Positions 1 through 11,226 of a stretch of 64,000 nt of DNA are shown in pieces. This DNA comes from Magicicada septendecula. Taxonomy: Eukaryota > Arthropoda > Insecta > Hemiptera > Cicadidae. Position numbers and translations under genes: made by a program. The notes under the pieces were generated by a model, which was not told the origin of the DNA, did not search any database, and worked only from the letters and a program-made list of their open reading frames with translations. The stretch is from contig CM068369.1 in NCBI GenBank assembly GCA_034769895.1, positions 423,361,479 to 423,425,478 of the forward strand, written 5' to 3'. The first letter of the stretch is position 1, and each line of letters begins with the position of its first letter.

Positions 1-1918
1 AATGTTGCAGGTAAACTACCCCTTCCCCTTAACCGATCTTCACCAAAAACAATAGGTCTTGAGTACTCTACAAATCAGGGCTGTATGTAAAACATTATTT
101 GATTCTGTTTGAATTTGCGGCTGTTATCGTTTGCCATAGAAAATACCCTTGTTAAAAAAACGTTGCAGGTAAACTACCCCTTTCCCTCAACCGATCTTCA
201 CCAAAAACAATAGGTCTTGAGAACTCTACAATCTAGGGCTGTATGCAAATAATCTTTTGATTCTGGTTGAATTTGCGGCTGTTATCGTTTGCCATAGGAA
301 ATACCCTTGTTAAAACATAAAACGTTACAGGTAAACTACCCCTTTCCCTTAACCGATCTTCACCAAAAACAATAGGTCTTGAGACCTCTACAATTCAGGG
401 CTGTATGCGAAACATTATTTGATTCTGTTTGAATTTGCGGCTGTTATCGTTTGCAAAAAAAAAATTTCCCTTGATAAAAAAAAACCGTTGCAGGTAAACT
501 ACCCCTTTCCCTCGACCGATCTTCACCAAAAACAATATGTCGCGAGTCCTCTACAAATCAGGGCTGTATGCAAAAAATTATTTGATTTTGTTTGAATTTG
601 CGGCAGTTATCGTTTGCCATAGAAAATATCGGTATGGAGAACCATACATGACTTCCATATTCTAAGACTTATAATCTGAAATATGCTTGCCTGCCAAGCA
701 CGATATATTTTCTAATATATACATAATTTACATTAAAATGAAAAAATTATAATTTTATTGCCTGGCTACAAAATTATTTTATTTTTAACAATTACCATTG
801 TTTGAAAAAGTTTAAATGAATTTTCAAGTACTTTACTCTTGTTAAAACGTAAAAGGTTGCAGGTAAACTACCCCTTTCCCTTAACCGATCTTCACCAAAA
901 TCTAATGGCCTTGAGTCCTCTACAATTCACTTATGTATGCAAAAAATTATTTGATTCTGTTTGAATTTGCGGCAGTTATCGTTTGCCATAGAAAATACGC
1001 TTTATAACAAACGTTGCAGGTAAACTACCCCTTCCCCTCAACCGATCTTCACCAAAAACAAGGGGTCTTGAGTACTCTACAAACCAGGGCTGTATGCAGA
1101 AAATTATTTGATTATGTTTGAATTTGCGGCTGTTATCGTTTGCCATAAGAAATACCCTTGTTAAAACAGAAAAGGTTACAGGTAAACTACCCCTTTCCCT
1201 TAACCGATCTTCACCAAAATCAACAGATCTTGAGAACTCTACAATTCAGGGCTGTATGCGAAACATTATTTGATTCTGTTTGAATTTTCGGCTGTTATCG
1301 TTTGGCAAACAAAAAAAATTTCCCTTGATAAAAAAAAACCGTTGCAGGTAAACTACCCCTTTCCCTCAACCGATCTTCACCAAAAACAATAGGTCGTGAG
1401 TACTCTACAAATCAGGGCTGTATGCAAAAAGTTATTTGATTCTGTTTGAATTTGCAGCAGTTATCGTTTGCCATAGAAAAAAATACCCTTGTTAAAAAAA
1501 CGTTGCAGGTAAACTACCCCTTTCCCTCAACCGATTTTCACCAAAAACAATAGGTCGCGAGTACTCTGCAAATCAGGGCTGTATGCAAAAAATTATTTGA
1601 TTCTGTTTGAATTTGTGGCAGTTATCGTTTGCCATAGAAAAAAAATCTACAGACACAGACAGACACACACACAGACAGACAGACAGACAGACAGACAGGC
1701 AGACAGACAGACACACACACAGACACTTTTCGGAAAACGACTTTTTTTCATGTTTTGAGTGTAGTAGAATCAGAATCTGCAATAATCTCGAACACGATTT
1801 TTTTTGCCATCACCATACTTCCATTCCTTAAGGAATATGGAAGTAAAAAATCTACAGACAGACACACAGACAGACAGACAGACAGACACACACACAGACA
1901 CTTTTCGGAAAACGACTT

Positions 1919-2170
1919 TTTTTCATGTTTTGAGTGTAGTACAATCAGAATCTGCAATAATCTCGAACACGATTTTTTTTGCCATCACCATACTTCCATT
2001 CCTTAAGGAATATGGAAGTAAAAGTTGTTTTCCGAAAACTGTATGTGTGTGTGTCTGTAGATTTTTACTTCCATATTCCTTAAGGAATGGAAGTATGGTG
2101 ATGGCAAAAAAAATCGTGTTCGAGATTATTGCAGATTCTGATTCTACTACACTCAAAACATGAAAAAAAA
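1919..2170. repeat. Near-perfect hairpin with ~105-bp arms
   Basis: The motif from about 1919 to 2023 (TTTTTTTCATGTTTTGAGTG through CCTTAAGGAATATGGAAG) is repeated in reverse complement at about 2066-2170. The spacer of about 42 bp contains TTTTCCGAAAACTGTATG and (GT)n, itself the inverse of the flanking (CA)n segment. The arms end exactly where the internal transposon terminus begins. Confidence 0.8.
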
Positions 2171-2410
2171 TCGGTATGGAGAACCATACATGACTTCCAT
2201 ATTCTAAGATTTATATTTAAAATCATTTTCAGCCAAACAGCCAGGCTGTGTCTTACCTGCCTTTTTATTGCTGTATTAAATGAAAAATATTATATTACAT
2301 TAAAATGAAAAAATTATAATTTTATTGCCTGGCAACAAAATTATTTTATTTTTAACAATTACCATTGTTTCAAAAAGTTTAAATAAATTTTCAAGTACTT
2401 TACTCTTGTT
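2171..2410 (+). mobile_element. Second, internal left terminus of the satellite-bearing transposon
   Basis: The 5' terminus TCGGTATGGAGAACCATACA recurs at 2171, followed by a subterminal variant (TTCAGCCAAACAGCCAGG) that differs from the 629 copy but matches the one near 13373. It then rejoins the common AT-rich block and satellite. The outer left end at 629 matches the right end at 4453 better than this one does, so this is probably a second copy inserted into, or recombined with, the first. Confidence 0.6.
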
Positions 2411-4455
2411 AAAACGTAAAAGGTTGCAGGTAAACTACCCCTTCCCCTTAACCGATCTTCACCAAAATCGAAAGTCATTGGACCTCTACAATTCAGGGAC
2501 GTATGCAAAAAATTATTTGATTCTGTTTGAATTTGCGGCTGTTATCGTTTGCCATAGAAAATACGCTTGATGAAAAAACGTTGCAGGTAAACTACCCCTT
2601 CCCCTTAACCGATCTTCACCAAAAACAACAGGTCTTGAGTACTCTACAAATCAGGGCTGTATGCAAAACATTATTTGATTCTGTTTGAATTTGTGGCTGT
2701 TATCGTTTGCCATAGAAAATACCCTTGTTAAAAAAACGTTGCAGGTAAACTACCCCTTTCCCTCAACCGATCTTCACCAAAAACAATAGGTCTTGAGAAC
2801 TCTACAATTTAGGGCTGTATGCAAATAATCTTTTGATTCTGTTTGAATTTGCGGCTGTTATCGTTTGCCATAGGAAATACCCTTGTTAAAACATAAAATG
2901 TTACAGGTAAACTACCCCTTTCCCTTAACCGATCTTCACCAAAAACAATAGGTCTTGAGTACTCTACAAATCAGGGCTGTATGCAAAACATTATTTGATT
3001 CTGTTTGAATTTGCGGCTGTTATCGTTTGCCAAACAAACAAAATTACCCTTGCTAAAAAAAAACCGTTGCAGGTAAACTACCCCTTTCCCTTAACCGATC
3101 TTCACCAAAAACAATAGGTCGCGAGTACTCTGCAAATCAGGGCTGCATGCAAAAAATTATTTGATTCTGTTTGAATTTGCGGCAGTTATCGTTTGCCATA
3201 GAAAAAAAATCTACAGACAGACACACAGACAGACAGACAGACAGACAGACACACAGATAGACAGACAGACACACAGACACTTTTCGGAAAACGACTTTTT
3301 TTCACGTTTTGAGTGTAGTAGAATCAGAATCTGCAATAATCTCGAACACAATTTTTTTTGCCATCACCATACTTCCATTCCTTAAGGAATATGGAAGTAA
3401 AAGTCGTTTTCCGAAAAGTGTGTGTGTGTGTGTCTGTAGATTTTTTTCTATGGCAAACGATAACTGCTGCAAATTCAAACAGAATCAAATAATTTTTTGC
3501 ATACAGCCCTGATTTGTAAAGTACTCGCGACCTATTGTTTTTGGTGAAGATCGGTTGAGGGAAAGGGGTAGTTTACCTGCAACGGTTTTTTTTTATCAAG
3601 GGAATTTTTTTTTTTTGGCAAACGATAACAGCCGCAAATTCAAACAGAATCAAATAATGTTTCGTATACAGCCCTGAATTGTAGAGTTCTCAAGACCTAT
3701 TGTTTTTGGTGAAGATCGGTTAAGGGAAAGGGGTAGTTTACCTGTAACGTTTTATGTTTTAACAAGGGTATTTCCTATGGCAAACGATAACAGCCGCAAA
3801 TTCACACAGAATCAAAAGATTATTTGCATACAGCCCTAAATTGTAGAGTTCTCAAGACCTATTGTTTTTGGTGAAGATCGGTTGAGGGAAATGGGTAGTT
3901 TACCTGCAACGTTTTTTTAACAAGGGTATTTTCTATGGCAAACGATAACAGCCGCAAATTCAAACAGAATCAAATAATGTTTTGCATACAGCCCTGATTT
4001 GTGGAGTACTCAAGACCTGTTGTTTTTGGTGAAGATCGGTTAAGGGGAAGGGGTAGTTTACCTGCAACGTTTTTTTATCAAGCGTATTTTCTATGGCAAA
4101 CGATAACTGCCGCAAATTCAAACAGAATCAAATAATTTTTTGCATACGTCAGTGAATTGTAGAGGACTCGAGGCCATTAGATTTTGGTGAAGATCGGTTA
4201 AGGGGAAGGGGTAGTTTACCTGCAACCTTTTACGTTTTAACAAGAGTAAAGTACTTGAAAATTCATTTAAACTTTTTCAAACAATGGTAATTGTTGAAAA
4301 TAAAATAATTTTGTTGCCAGGCAATAAAATTATAATTTTTTCATTTTAATGTAAATTATGTATATATTAGAAAATATATCGTGCTTGGCAGGCAAGCATA
4401 TTTCAGATTATAAATCTTAGAATATGGAAGTCATGTATGGTTCTCCATACCGATA

Positions 4456-4966
4456 TTAACTTTCCTGTCACCAAAATATGTTTTCTGTTTCACTCAGTCT
4501 GTTTCACCATAACTTCTAAATCCACACCATGTGTTTGCAAAACTAGTTACCCTGTCATCTGGAACAAAAACTTGCCTTATCCAAAATTTATCATTTAATT
4601 AAAAGTATTCTATGAAGTACATAATTTCCCAAATGAATTTTTTATGCCAGTGAGTAATCTACTGATGTTTAACAGTCGAAATTATAAAACGTTTTTAAAA
4701 AGCTTTGCAATGGGGTTTTACTATCTCAAAATTCCTTGACAGGCAATACAAGTTTGCAACTTAATGCCTCAAATATTAATTATAATGACAAATTATTTTT
4801 GTTACAAAAATTTGTCACACATGCACTCATTTATATATATATATATATATATATATACATACATACTTATCCAATACATGTGCAAATACACCATACATGT
4901 AACATAAAAATAACATTAATACATACAGAATAAATGAGATATTTATTTGACCAAAAAATTAAGTAA
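4456..4966. other. Putative intron of the dynein gene
   Basis: Between the satellite element and the exon donor site. AT-rich with a (TA)n microsatellite at about 4831-4856. No coding signal seen. Confidence 0.5.
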
Positions 4967-4972
4967 GCTTAC

Positions 4973-5081
4973 TTTGGGTAAAGTACTGAATCATGTTTCC
5001 TTCAAAATTATTGTTGGCTGCTAATTCTTTCAGAGCAGAAGCATTTGCATCTAACTCTTCTGGCTGATACAGACCTGGAAC
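4973..5081 (-). CDS. Internal exon of dynein-2-type heavy chain (AAA4 region)
   Basis: On the minus strand a pyrimidine-rich tract and CAG (5084-5082) precede a 109-bp open block. A GTAAGC donor (4972-4967) follows it. Read in phase 0, the block gives 36 codons plus one base, starting VPGLYQPEELDANASAL and ending NMIQYFTQ. The VPGLY-x2-EEL start and the YFTQ end resemble the stretch just before the NLH-containing strand of AAA4 in dynein heavy chains, closest in my memory to DYNC2H1, the retrograde intraflagellar-transport motor. Neighbouring exons are not in the window or were not recognised, so the flanking introns must be long. Dynein heavy chain is fairly secure; the DYNC2H1 assignment is less so. 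It is the only host exon I can support. Confidence 0.72.
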
Positions 5082-5084
5082 CTG

Positions 5085-5333
5085 TAGAATAAAGTTAGTG
5101 AGCAATGCCATTTAGATATGCTACAATGAATAAGAGAATGTTCAGACAAGTGTAATCATTGATTAAACAAAATGTTGTTTCATGCTGCAAGCTGATTTTC
5201 TATATCTTGACTCAGAATCTAATGATTTTTAGAAACAGAATACAAAAACGTCTATCTTGTATGTGTTTTACCTTACCCTACATACAACATACACTCTGGA
5301 TCACTTGGATCAAATGCTACCCTCAATTATGAC
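5085..5333. other. Putative intron upstream of the dynein exon
   Basis: AT-rich, no repeats or open frames that I recognise, running up to the TTAG target duplication of the LTR relic. Confidence 0.5.
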
Positions 5334-5636
5334 TTAGTGTAACGGTACAGAATTGTGTGCTAAAAAGATTTTAATTCAAAGCAGTCAGTGTTCACCTGTG
5401 GGGTACCTCGTATTAACCAACCACACATGCAGCGTTATTACAAAACATACGTCTATGTTTATATCAACTGTTGCATTTTCCTTGATGATAATCGTGTTCG
5501 TGTTCTTCGTTCAGATATTTAAGGAACGAAATCCCATTAAGTTGAAATCCCGTGAAGTTAAAATCCCATTAATAAAAAGTATAATATAGCCTTTCAACAT
5601 CAGCCACTCTATAGGTTATAACGCAATATAATTAAA

Positions 5637-5725
5637 TACAACTATTTCACTAACGACTCGGAACACAAAGTTTTTTATGAGTAAAAACAAAGTTTTACCT
5701 TACAACCTGAACCGGTTTTAGTTAC
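5637..5725 (-). mobile_element. Penelope-like element terminal fragment
   Basis: Matches, with substitutions, the terminal repeat of the Penelope-like elements near 54900 and 61390: CTAACGACTCGGAACAC, then a variant of the poly-T and AAGTTTTACCTTACA stretch, then a diverged version of the ribozyme 3' half (CCGGTTC/AGGTTGT on the minus strand). No coding part is attached. Confidence 0.65.
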
Positions 5726-6034
5726 AAGTTGGTGACTAGTTGAATATATAATTTATTAGCATATAATCTGTATTATATATCTGCATATCACACGAGAATA
5801 AATGTAACATCAGGATGAATTTTTTCTTTTATTAAAAACAGCTTCGTCTCTTTGCGCAGAATGAAGTATTCAGGACGAAAAAGTGGCTGTGTACTAGTTC
5901 CTACTCGAAATACCCTTGATACTACCTGTTCCTAAAATACTACTGTTCCTCTGATACACTTAGTATTTTGTATATCGGTGATACCCCTAGTATTTGAAAT
6001 ACTGGTTGTTCCTTGGGTACCAGTGATATTTTTG

Positions 6035-7166
6035 ACTTGAGTCTGCAGACTGACAGCGTGAAGCCACTCGGGCAACTTCGGCAACCTTCATTCTCATCTA
6101 TGCCCGCCTATATTCTGTTGTCAGATGTGAGTTACGTAAACGTTTGGTTAAAGTTTGTGTATTTATTTTAGCAATAATTTTATTAAGTTCACGGCTTCAA
6201 ATACATAAACTCAAGAGTAAATTTTTCGTGTATTTAAGTGTCTGTGTGTATTCGTGTATAACCTACCTATACATGTCCTGTAAGCATTTCGATGTTTCAT
6301 TTTAAAGTTTTGTCATTTTATTTTTAGTGTAACAGTTTTTATTAGGTACACGCGCTGTAAGTATTCTCTAAGATAAATAATAAACACAAATGAGAATAAA
6401 TTCGTATATCATTTCTTACATTTATAACTTTAATTGTATAAATACAACTATTTCACTAACGACTCGGAACACAAAACTTTGTGTTCGGAGTCGTTAGTGA
6501 AATAGTTGTATTTAGTTAAGTAACGGAACACAAAATGGACAACGAAATCCTAGAACTTAATTGTATGTTTTGTTTCAGCGTTTATCACTCCATAAACAAA
6601 AATAATTGATTAAATTGACTCCAGATAAATACGAAACCAACCTGCGAAGTTAGTGCACAGGTAAAAAGGAGTTTAACCACAACTGATTACAGCAATGTAC
6701 AGTATATCAAAACCAACATTGTCAGTACAAAAAACTGAACTTAAAAACCGGCAAAACAGTATAAAATAAGTTTTCTTAATAAACGTATATTTCATATACT
6801 AATGCGACGATATAGTCAAAAGGTTCATATTTATCTGGGGAGCCAGTGAAATTGTGTTTGTTTCTGGAGGAAACAAAGGTTAAAACAAAAACTACAATTC
6901 AGGGTAATAAATGGAGTACAACGATATGGTTAAATTAATTCCATATTATGTTTTAATATTTAACTGTGACCACAATCGATAATCATTTTAATATTCAATA
7001 TTCATCCACTATGCACACAGGAAAACCCCAATTGGATAAAAATACGTGGATTTCATTATACACGTAAGTGTGGAGTGTAGGTTGATGAGAGAGTAGACAA
7101 TAGTGACGGACGAACAGTAACGAAGTTGCCCGAGTGGTTTCACGCTGTCAGTCTGCAGACTCAAGT
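6035..7166. mobile_element. Mutator-like MITE with 9-bp TSD
   Basis: Terminal inverted repeats of about 46 bp start ACTTGAGTCTGCAGACTGAC at 6035 and are mirrored up to 7166, with one or two mismatches. The 9-bp sequence ATATTTTTG is repeated flush on both sides (6026-6034 and 7167-7175). A 9-bp duplication with long inverted repeats fits the Mutator superfamily. The 1132-bp interior is AT-rich and has no transposase frame, so it is non-autonomous. It lies in LTR relic D. Confidence 0.82.
6447..6517. repeat. Palindrome made of Penelope-like termini
   Basis: The sequence CTAACGACTCGGAACACAAA is followed at once by its reverse complement, forming arms of about 34 bp that are extended by TACAACTATTT/AAATAGTTGTA. 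The arm is the same terminus seen at 5637. It lies inside the Mutator-like MITE and looks like two termini joined head to head. Confidence 0.72.
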
Positions 7167-7175
7167 ATATTTTTG

Positions 7176-8146
7176 TATGCCTAGTATTTGGCCTTGGCGT
7201 ATTCGTTTACGTGATACTTGCGTACTTTGTGTGTGTGTGTCTGTATAGGAGCGTAGAGGGCGTGCCTCGACTCGGAACAGCGTCACCGCGAATAACAGGT
7301 ATTTCAACTTTTCAGTCACTGTTACATCCATTCCACAAAAATATCGTTCCAAAATACCTGTTACAGGTATATCGGCCCTCCTTTAGTAAGCAGTCTTTAT
7401 TAAACCAGCCAGGAGACAGCAGAGCCGTGCGGGGCAGTTCAGGAGCATGCGGTTCTAAACTATTAATCTGTAAGAACAATATATCGCAGTCAACTAATCA
7501 ACTAATTGAAAAATATGAGTTCTTGAGCAAGTACATCGCCCGCCAGCAAAATAACGAGTATTATTTTAATTCAAAACAACTGTGCAGTGCGAGTTAAGGA
7601 ACGATAAAGATATTGGTGAGTGACAATAAAATCAGAAAATTCGCAGTGTGTTAAATGAAGACAGTGGTGAAACAACCATATGAACACTGGACGGATGGGT
7701 AACTGTACTGAACAATTCATTAAAAAATAAATAAAGAACTTTACTTAAAGTATAAGTCCCATTTACAAAGTCATATTTCAAAATTCAAATACTTTGGGAA
7801 TGAGATCTCAGTACGGGGTATGAATCTGTTATTGTAAAAGAGAGAGTGCGAATGTAGAGTACTGGTTCAGTAATAATATAAATCAATTGTAATGGTAGTT
7901 ATAAGAATTGTGTATTTTGTCAATTTTTCAATAGACGTAGTTGTTGATTAGAAATGCTGAGAATACCAATGTAGAATATAACGTAAATTTTTTGTACTAA
8001 ACTAAAAATAATTTGTTTTAGTTAGCACAAACTGTGTTATTGTAATTTCACCCCTTAACTCAAATAATCCCTCTGCAGCTCTTTTTCGTCTATAAAACCC
8101 TGGAGTTTAACCCGAAGGTATGTAAAGTTTGATAACTACGTAAGAT
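7176..8146. other. Remainder of LTR D, no gene
   Basis: Continuation of LTR relic D between the two nested transposons. The sequence before the MITE (about 5905-6025) and after it (about 7180-7375) contains many short GATAC, AAATAC and TGTTCC words that look like degenerate repeats. An open frame at 7211..7597 has no recognisable domain and is not called. Confidence 0.5.
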
Positions 8147-8148
8147 TA

Positions 8149-11013
8149 CCGTCAACCGGGGTGACTTGGGACAATTGGAGGTATTTCAAGTGTTGGACAG
8201 TTGGCAACACTGAAAAATGGAACCAGCTGATTCAGTAGTATTTTTGTGTAATGCGCGTCTGTTTTCATCTTTTGGAGGCAAAACATATTGTTCTGAGTGA
8301 AGGTAAGTGTTATTAATAATAATTTATCAAATTAAAAAATTTTCACAGTTTTATTTACCCAAAATAACTTAGAGTCTGTAACCATATGTGTGTTAGAACT
8401 AAACAAGTAGTTCACTTTGGTTATGTGGATAGTTGGTTAAATGTTGTACATGTTGTAACCTCACCTATATCACATACATATTTTTCATGACAATTTGAAA
8501 AATTTTCGTTTTTTACGGGGTGACTTGGGACACTTGGGACTCTGTTCCAAGTCACCCCACATTCAATTTTTATTGATTTTTTTTTCTTATTTATGGAATC
8601 TAACCTAATCAAACCTAGCCTAGGGCTTAAACAATATAGTAAAGCTGTAATAAAGAGTACTAAAAATACTATTTTTCTGTTACAGATGCCGAGAATATAT
8701 AAAAAGAAAGTTTGCGGGCAACCATGTCAGCGTTATCAGCACGAAAATCTTTTGAAAGCTGTGAGGGAAGTTAAAAATAAACATCTCTCTGTTCGAGCTG
8801 CAGCTGAAAAGTACGATGTACCTAAAAGCTCAGTACAAAGGTGGGCTTCTAAGCCTTTACAAGCAATCACATACAACCAACAGGGAGGAGAAGCTGGACC
8901 TTCGACGCAACAAGAGCCTTCAGCACAAACAATGTCGCTGGCAGTTCTTTCTATGAAGAAGCCTGGAGGCCAGACGTCTTTGACTCCTGAAGAAGAAGGT
9001 AAAATAGTGGATAATTTACTTGTTGCATGCAAATGGGGATTCCCATTGTCATCGTATGACATCAGGATCATTGTTAAACAATATCTTGACTCTAGTGGGA
9101 AAAGACTGACAAAATTTAAGAATAAGCTGCCTGGCCATGACTGGGTTGTGCTATTCATGAAGCAGCACAAAAAGTTATTGTCTGAAAGATGGAGTCAGAA
9201 TATAAAAAGGTTCCAAGCAAAGGTTGATAAGAAAATGATTGGGGAATATTTTTCTGAGTGGGTGACAGTTTGAAGGGTGTTAGTGCTGAATGCATAGTTA
9301 ACTACGATGAAACAAACATCGTAGATGACCCGGGAAAGAAAAAAGTAATTGGCAGAAGAGGTGCAAAACACTGTTACAGAATTATGGATTCATCCAAATG
9401 CAGTGTAAGTGTTATGTTCTCAGGAACTGCTTCAGGAAAGTTACTACCTCCATATATTGTTTATGGTGCAGAACATATTTATGATACATGGACATAAGGA
9501 GGGCCTAAGAGTGCTTTATATAATCGCACAAAAAGTGGATGGTTTAACGAATGTACCTTTCAAGACTGGTTTGAAGGCATTGCTTTGCCTTACTTCAGGT
9601 CCTTTCCTCAAGGTTCTCCTAAGGCACTAATCAGAGACAACCTTTCGAGCCATATTTCGATTGGTGTACTGGAAAAATGCCGGTTGTTCAACATAAGATT
9701 TATTCTTCTGCCAGCAAATGCAACCCATCTTTGTCAACCTCTAGATGTAGCCTATTTTAGGCCGTTAAAAACTGAATGGAGGAAGACTTTGGAAGAGTGG
9801 AAACTCAACAACAGAGGGTCAATTCCAAAGGACAGATTTCCAGCAAAATTAAAACAAACCCTAGATAGTATAGATGACAATGGTAGAACTAAGAAACATT
9901 TGATTGCAGGGTTCAGAAAGACAGGAATTCACCCATTGTGTGCTGAAAAAGTTCTCGAACAAGTTCCTCAGACTGATGAGGAAGAATATGCCAACTCAAA
10001 TGTAGGAAATGCAATCAATCAGTCATTTGAAGTTTATATGAAACAATTGTTTCAAAAAGAAACCCAGCCTTTGAAGAAAGCACGTAAGAAGAAGTTGAAC
10101 ATTCCACCTGGGAAAAGTGTTGAGAACATGTCTTTTTCAGATGATAGCAGTAGAGAAGATGATCCAGATGATAAATTTAATGGGAATGAAGAGGAAGTTA
10201 CAGAAAAAGCGTCTCTGCCTCGGACACAAACCCTTCCCTCTGCAACGGCTCAAGAAAGATTTGAACTCAAAGACTTGAAAGAATTTCAAAGAAAGGGATT
10301 CATTGTTGCTAAATTTGAATATCATGGTCAGAAGGGCATGAAAGTTCAAAAACATTAGATTGGCAAAATTCTTTTAGTCACAGATTCAATAATTGAAGCT
10401 TCTTTCATGAGAAAATCAAATAAAATAGATGGTGTTTATTTGTTCCCTCAAGAGCCAGACGTAGAAGAGATTGAACTGTCGCAAGTGGTTTCAATAGTGC
10501 AGCCAAAGAGTGTTCGTCGAAGTAGATACAATTTTGATTATAAATTTGCTGAATAAGTTCAATAAATAGTACTTTAGAAACTTGATATGTATTACATTTA
10601 ATTTTAAAAAAATTAAAATTGTTTTGAGATAAATTGTTTTTGTTAAATAATTTTTTGTATTTTTTATAAAAAAAAATGATAATTGTCACTTAAAATATAG
10701 TTTTTATAAATAAAAGTCATTTTCCTTTTTTTTTAAAAAGCATTTTTACTGTCACAAGTCACCTTTTATATGAGGTGAGATGGGTTATAAGGCAAAACAT
10801 ATGACTGTCACAAGTCACCCCTACCTGCGGGGTGACTTAAGACAGCAATTAAAAAAGTATATAAATCAGAATATGTAAGATATTGGTTTGCTTTTTTGTA
10901 TATATATAAGGTAGACTGAACGTTTAGCATTGTTTTGAGATTTTTTTTTTCAAATAATAAAAAACTACACTAAAAAGAAAATGAAAATCGTCCCAAGTCA
11001 CCCCGGTTGACGG
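8149..11013 (+). mobile_element. Pogo/Tigger-like DNA transposon
   Basis: Inverted termini CCGTCAACCGGGGTGACTTG at 8149 and its reverse complement ending at 11013 differ at only one of about 27 positions. TA duplications flank them (8147-8148 and 11014-11015). Extra copies of the GGGGTGACTTGGGAC core occur subterminally, at about 8517-8560 on the left and 10755-10845 on the right, in both orientations. They are plausible transposase binding sites. Total length 2865 bp. It carries a damaged DDD transposase gene. Confidence 0.92.
8686..10556 (+). pseudogene. Pogo/Tigger-like transposase, inactivated
   Basis: Encodes the DDE_1-family transposase of the surrounding element. I start it at the ATG at 8686 (MPRIYKKKV), directly after a splice-acceptor-like TTACAG; the upstream ATG at 8593 adds residues without family character. 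The N-terminal part has a psq/CENP-B-type helix-turn-helix (SVRAAAEKYDVPKSSVQRW) and a second DNA-binding part. The catalytic aspartates are visible as NYDETN, LIRDNLSSH and HLCQPLDVAYF. The gene is broken by a frameshift near 9260, an in-frame TAA at 9495-9497 and a TAG at 10356-10358. Recognisable coding sequence continues in frame to a final TAA at 10554-10556. The acidic C-terminal tail is typical of jerky/Tigger proteins. It is not expected to be active. Confidence 0.92.
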
Positions 11014-11044
11014 TAATTGTTCACAGAAGAATAGTATAGTTACA

Positions 11045-11105
11045 ACTGACGCCCGAAATAGGGACTCAATATTATTATTAATTGCAATAGAAGAGTAAAG
11101 TTACA
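11045..11105 (+). other. Primer-binding site and 3' LTR stub of relic D
   Basis: TGACGCCCGAAATAGGGAC (11047-11065) lies two bases after the LTR end. It resembles the equivalent stretches of B (TGGTCGCCTTGCGAACAGG, minus strand at 42917), G (TGTCGCCCGTAATAACAGG, minus strand at about 24059) and A1 (TGGCTTCTGAACAGGGAC at 35456). Confidence 0.6.
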
Positions 11106-11109
11106 TTAG

Positions 11110-11226
11110 TTTAGATATGTTATTAGTGGTTGAGAATGTTTATCAATTTATGAGCAATCACTGTCACATACAGACTTCATTAAATAAACTAAACACTAAA
11201 TTGTTAGTTTATGTGAGCTTATATAT
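11110..11226. other. Short spacer between relic D and LTR E
   Basis: 117 bp of AT-rich sequence, possibly host. Nothing recognised. Confidence 0.4.

Larger units (their letters stand above)
629..4453. mobile_element. Non-autonomous DNA transposon with long TIRs and internal satellite
   Basis: The left end TCGGTATGGAGAACCATACA at 629 is mirrored at the right end up to 4453. The inverted repeat continues for more than 250 bp, through AT-rich sequence and into the satellite units. Both ends are flanked by TA (627-628 and 4454-4455), the target duplication expected of the Tc1/mariner supergroup, although TA could also be part of a slightly longer palindrome. There is no transposase. The long arms would let the strand fold back on itself. 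The same left terminus occurs at 2171 and near 13373. Confidence 0.72.
1..4455. repeat. ~160-bp satellite array in both orientations
   Basis: About nineteen copies of a roughly 150-165 bp unit. Each unit begins near GTTGCAGGTAAACTACCCC, passes through ACCGATCTTCACCAAAA, and ends near TATCGTTTGCCATAG. Copies before about 3200 read forward and those from about 3440 to 4230 read in reverse, so the array is a large inverted repeat. Units differ by scattered substitutions and by A-rich joints. Some units are separated by (GACA)n/(CACA)n tracts and a roughly 105-bp unique motif with CCTTAAGGAATATGGAAG. No gene is visible; short open frames here only translate the repeats. Confidence 0.93.
5338..11105 (+). 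mobile_element. Gypsy LTR relic D with internal region deleted
   Basis: Starts TGTAACGGTACAG at 5338, like the LTRs of element B. The 5' LTR ends ATAGTTACA at 11044. After two bases there is a primer-binding-site-like stretch (TGACGCCCGAAATAGGGAC, 11047-11065), then a short tail ending AAAGTTACA at 11105 that resembles the last bases of the LTR. The 4-bp sequence TTAG flanks both sides (5334-5337 and 11106-11109), as expected for a Gypsy insertion. The element therefore seems collapsed to 5' LTR, primer site and a stub of 3' LTR. Two DNA transposons are nested in the LTR; without them it is about 1.7 kb. Confidence 0.75.
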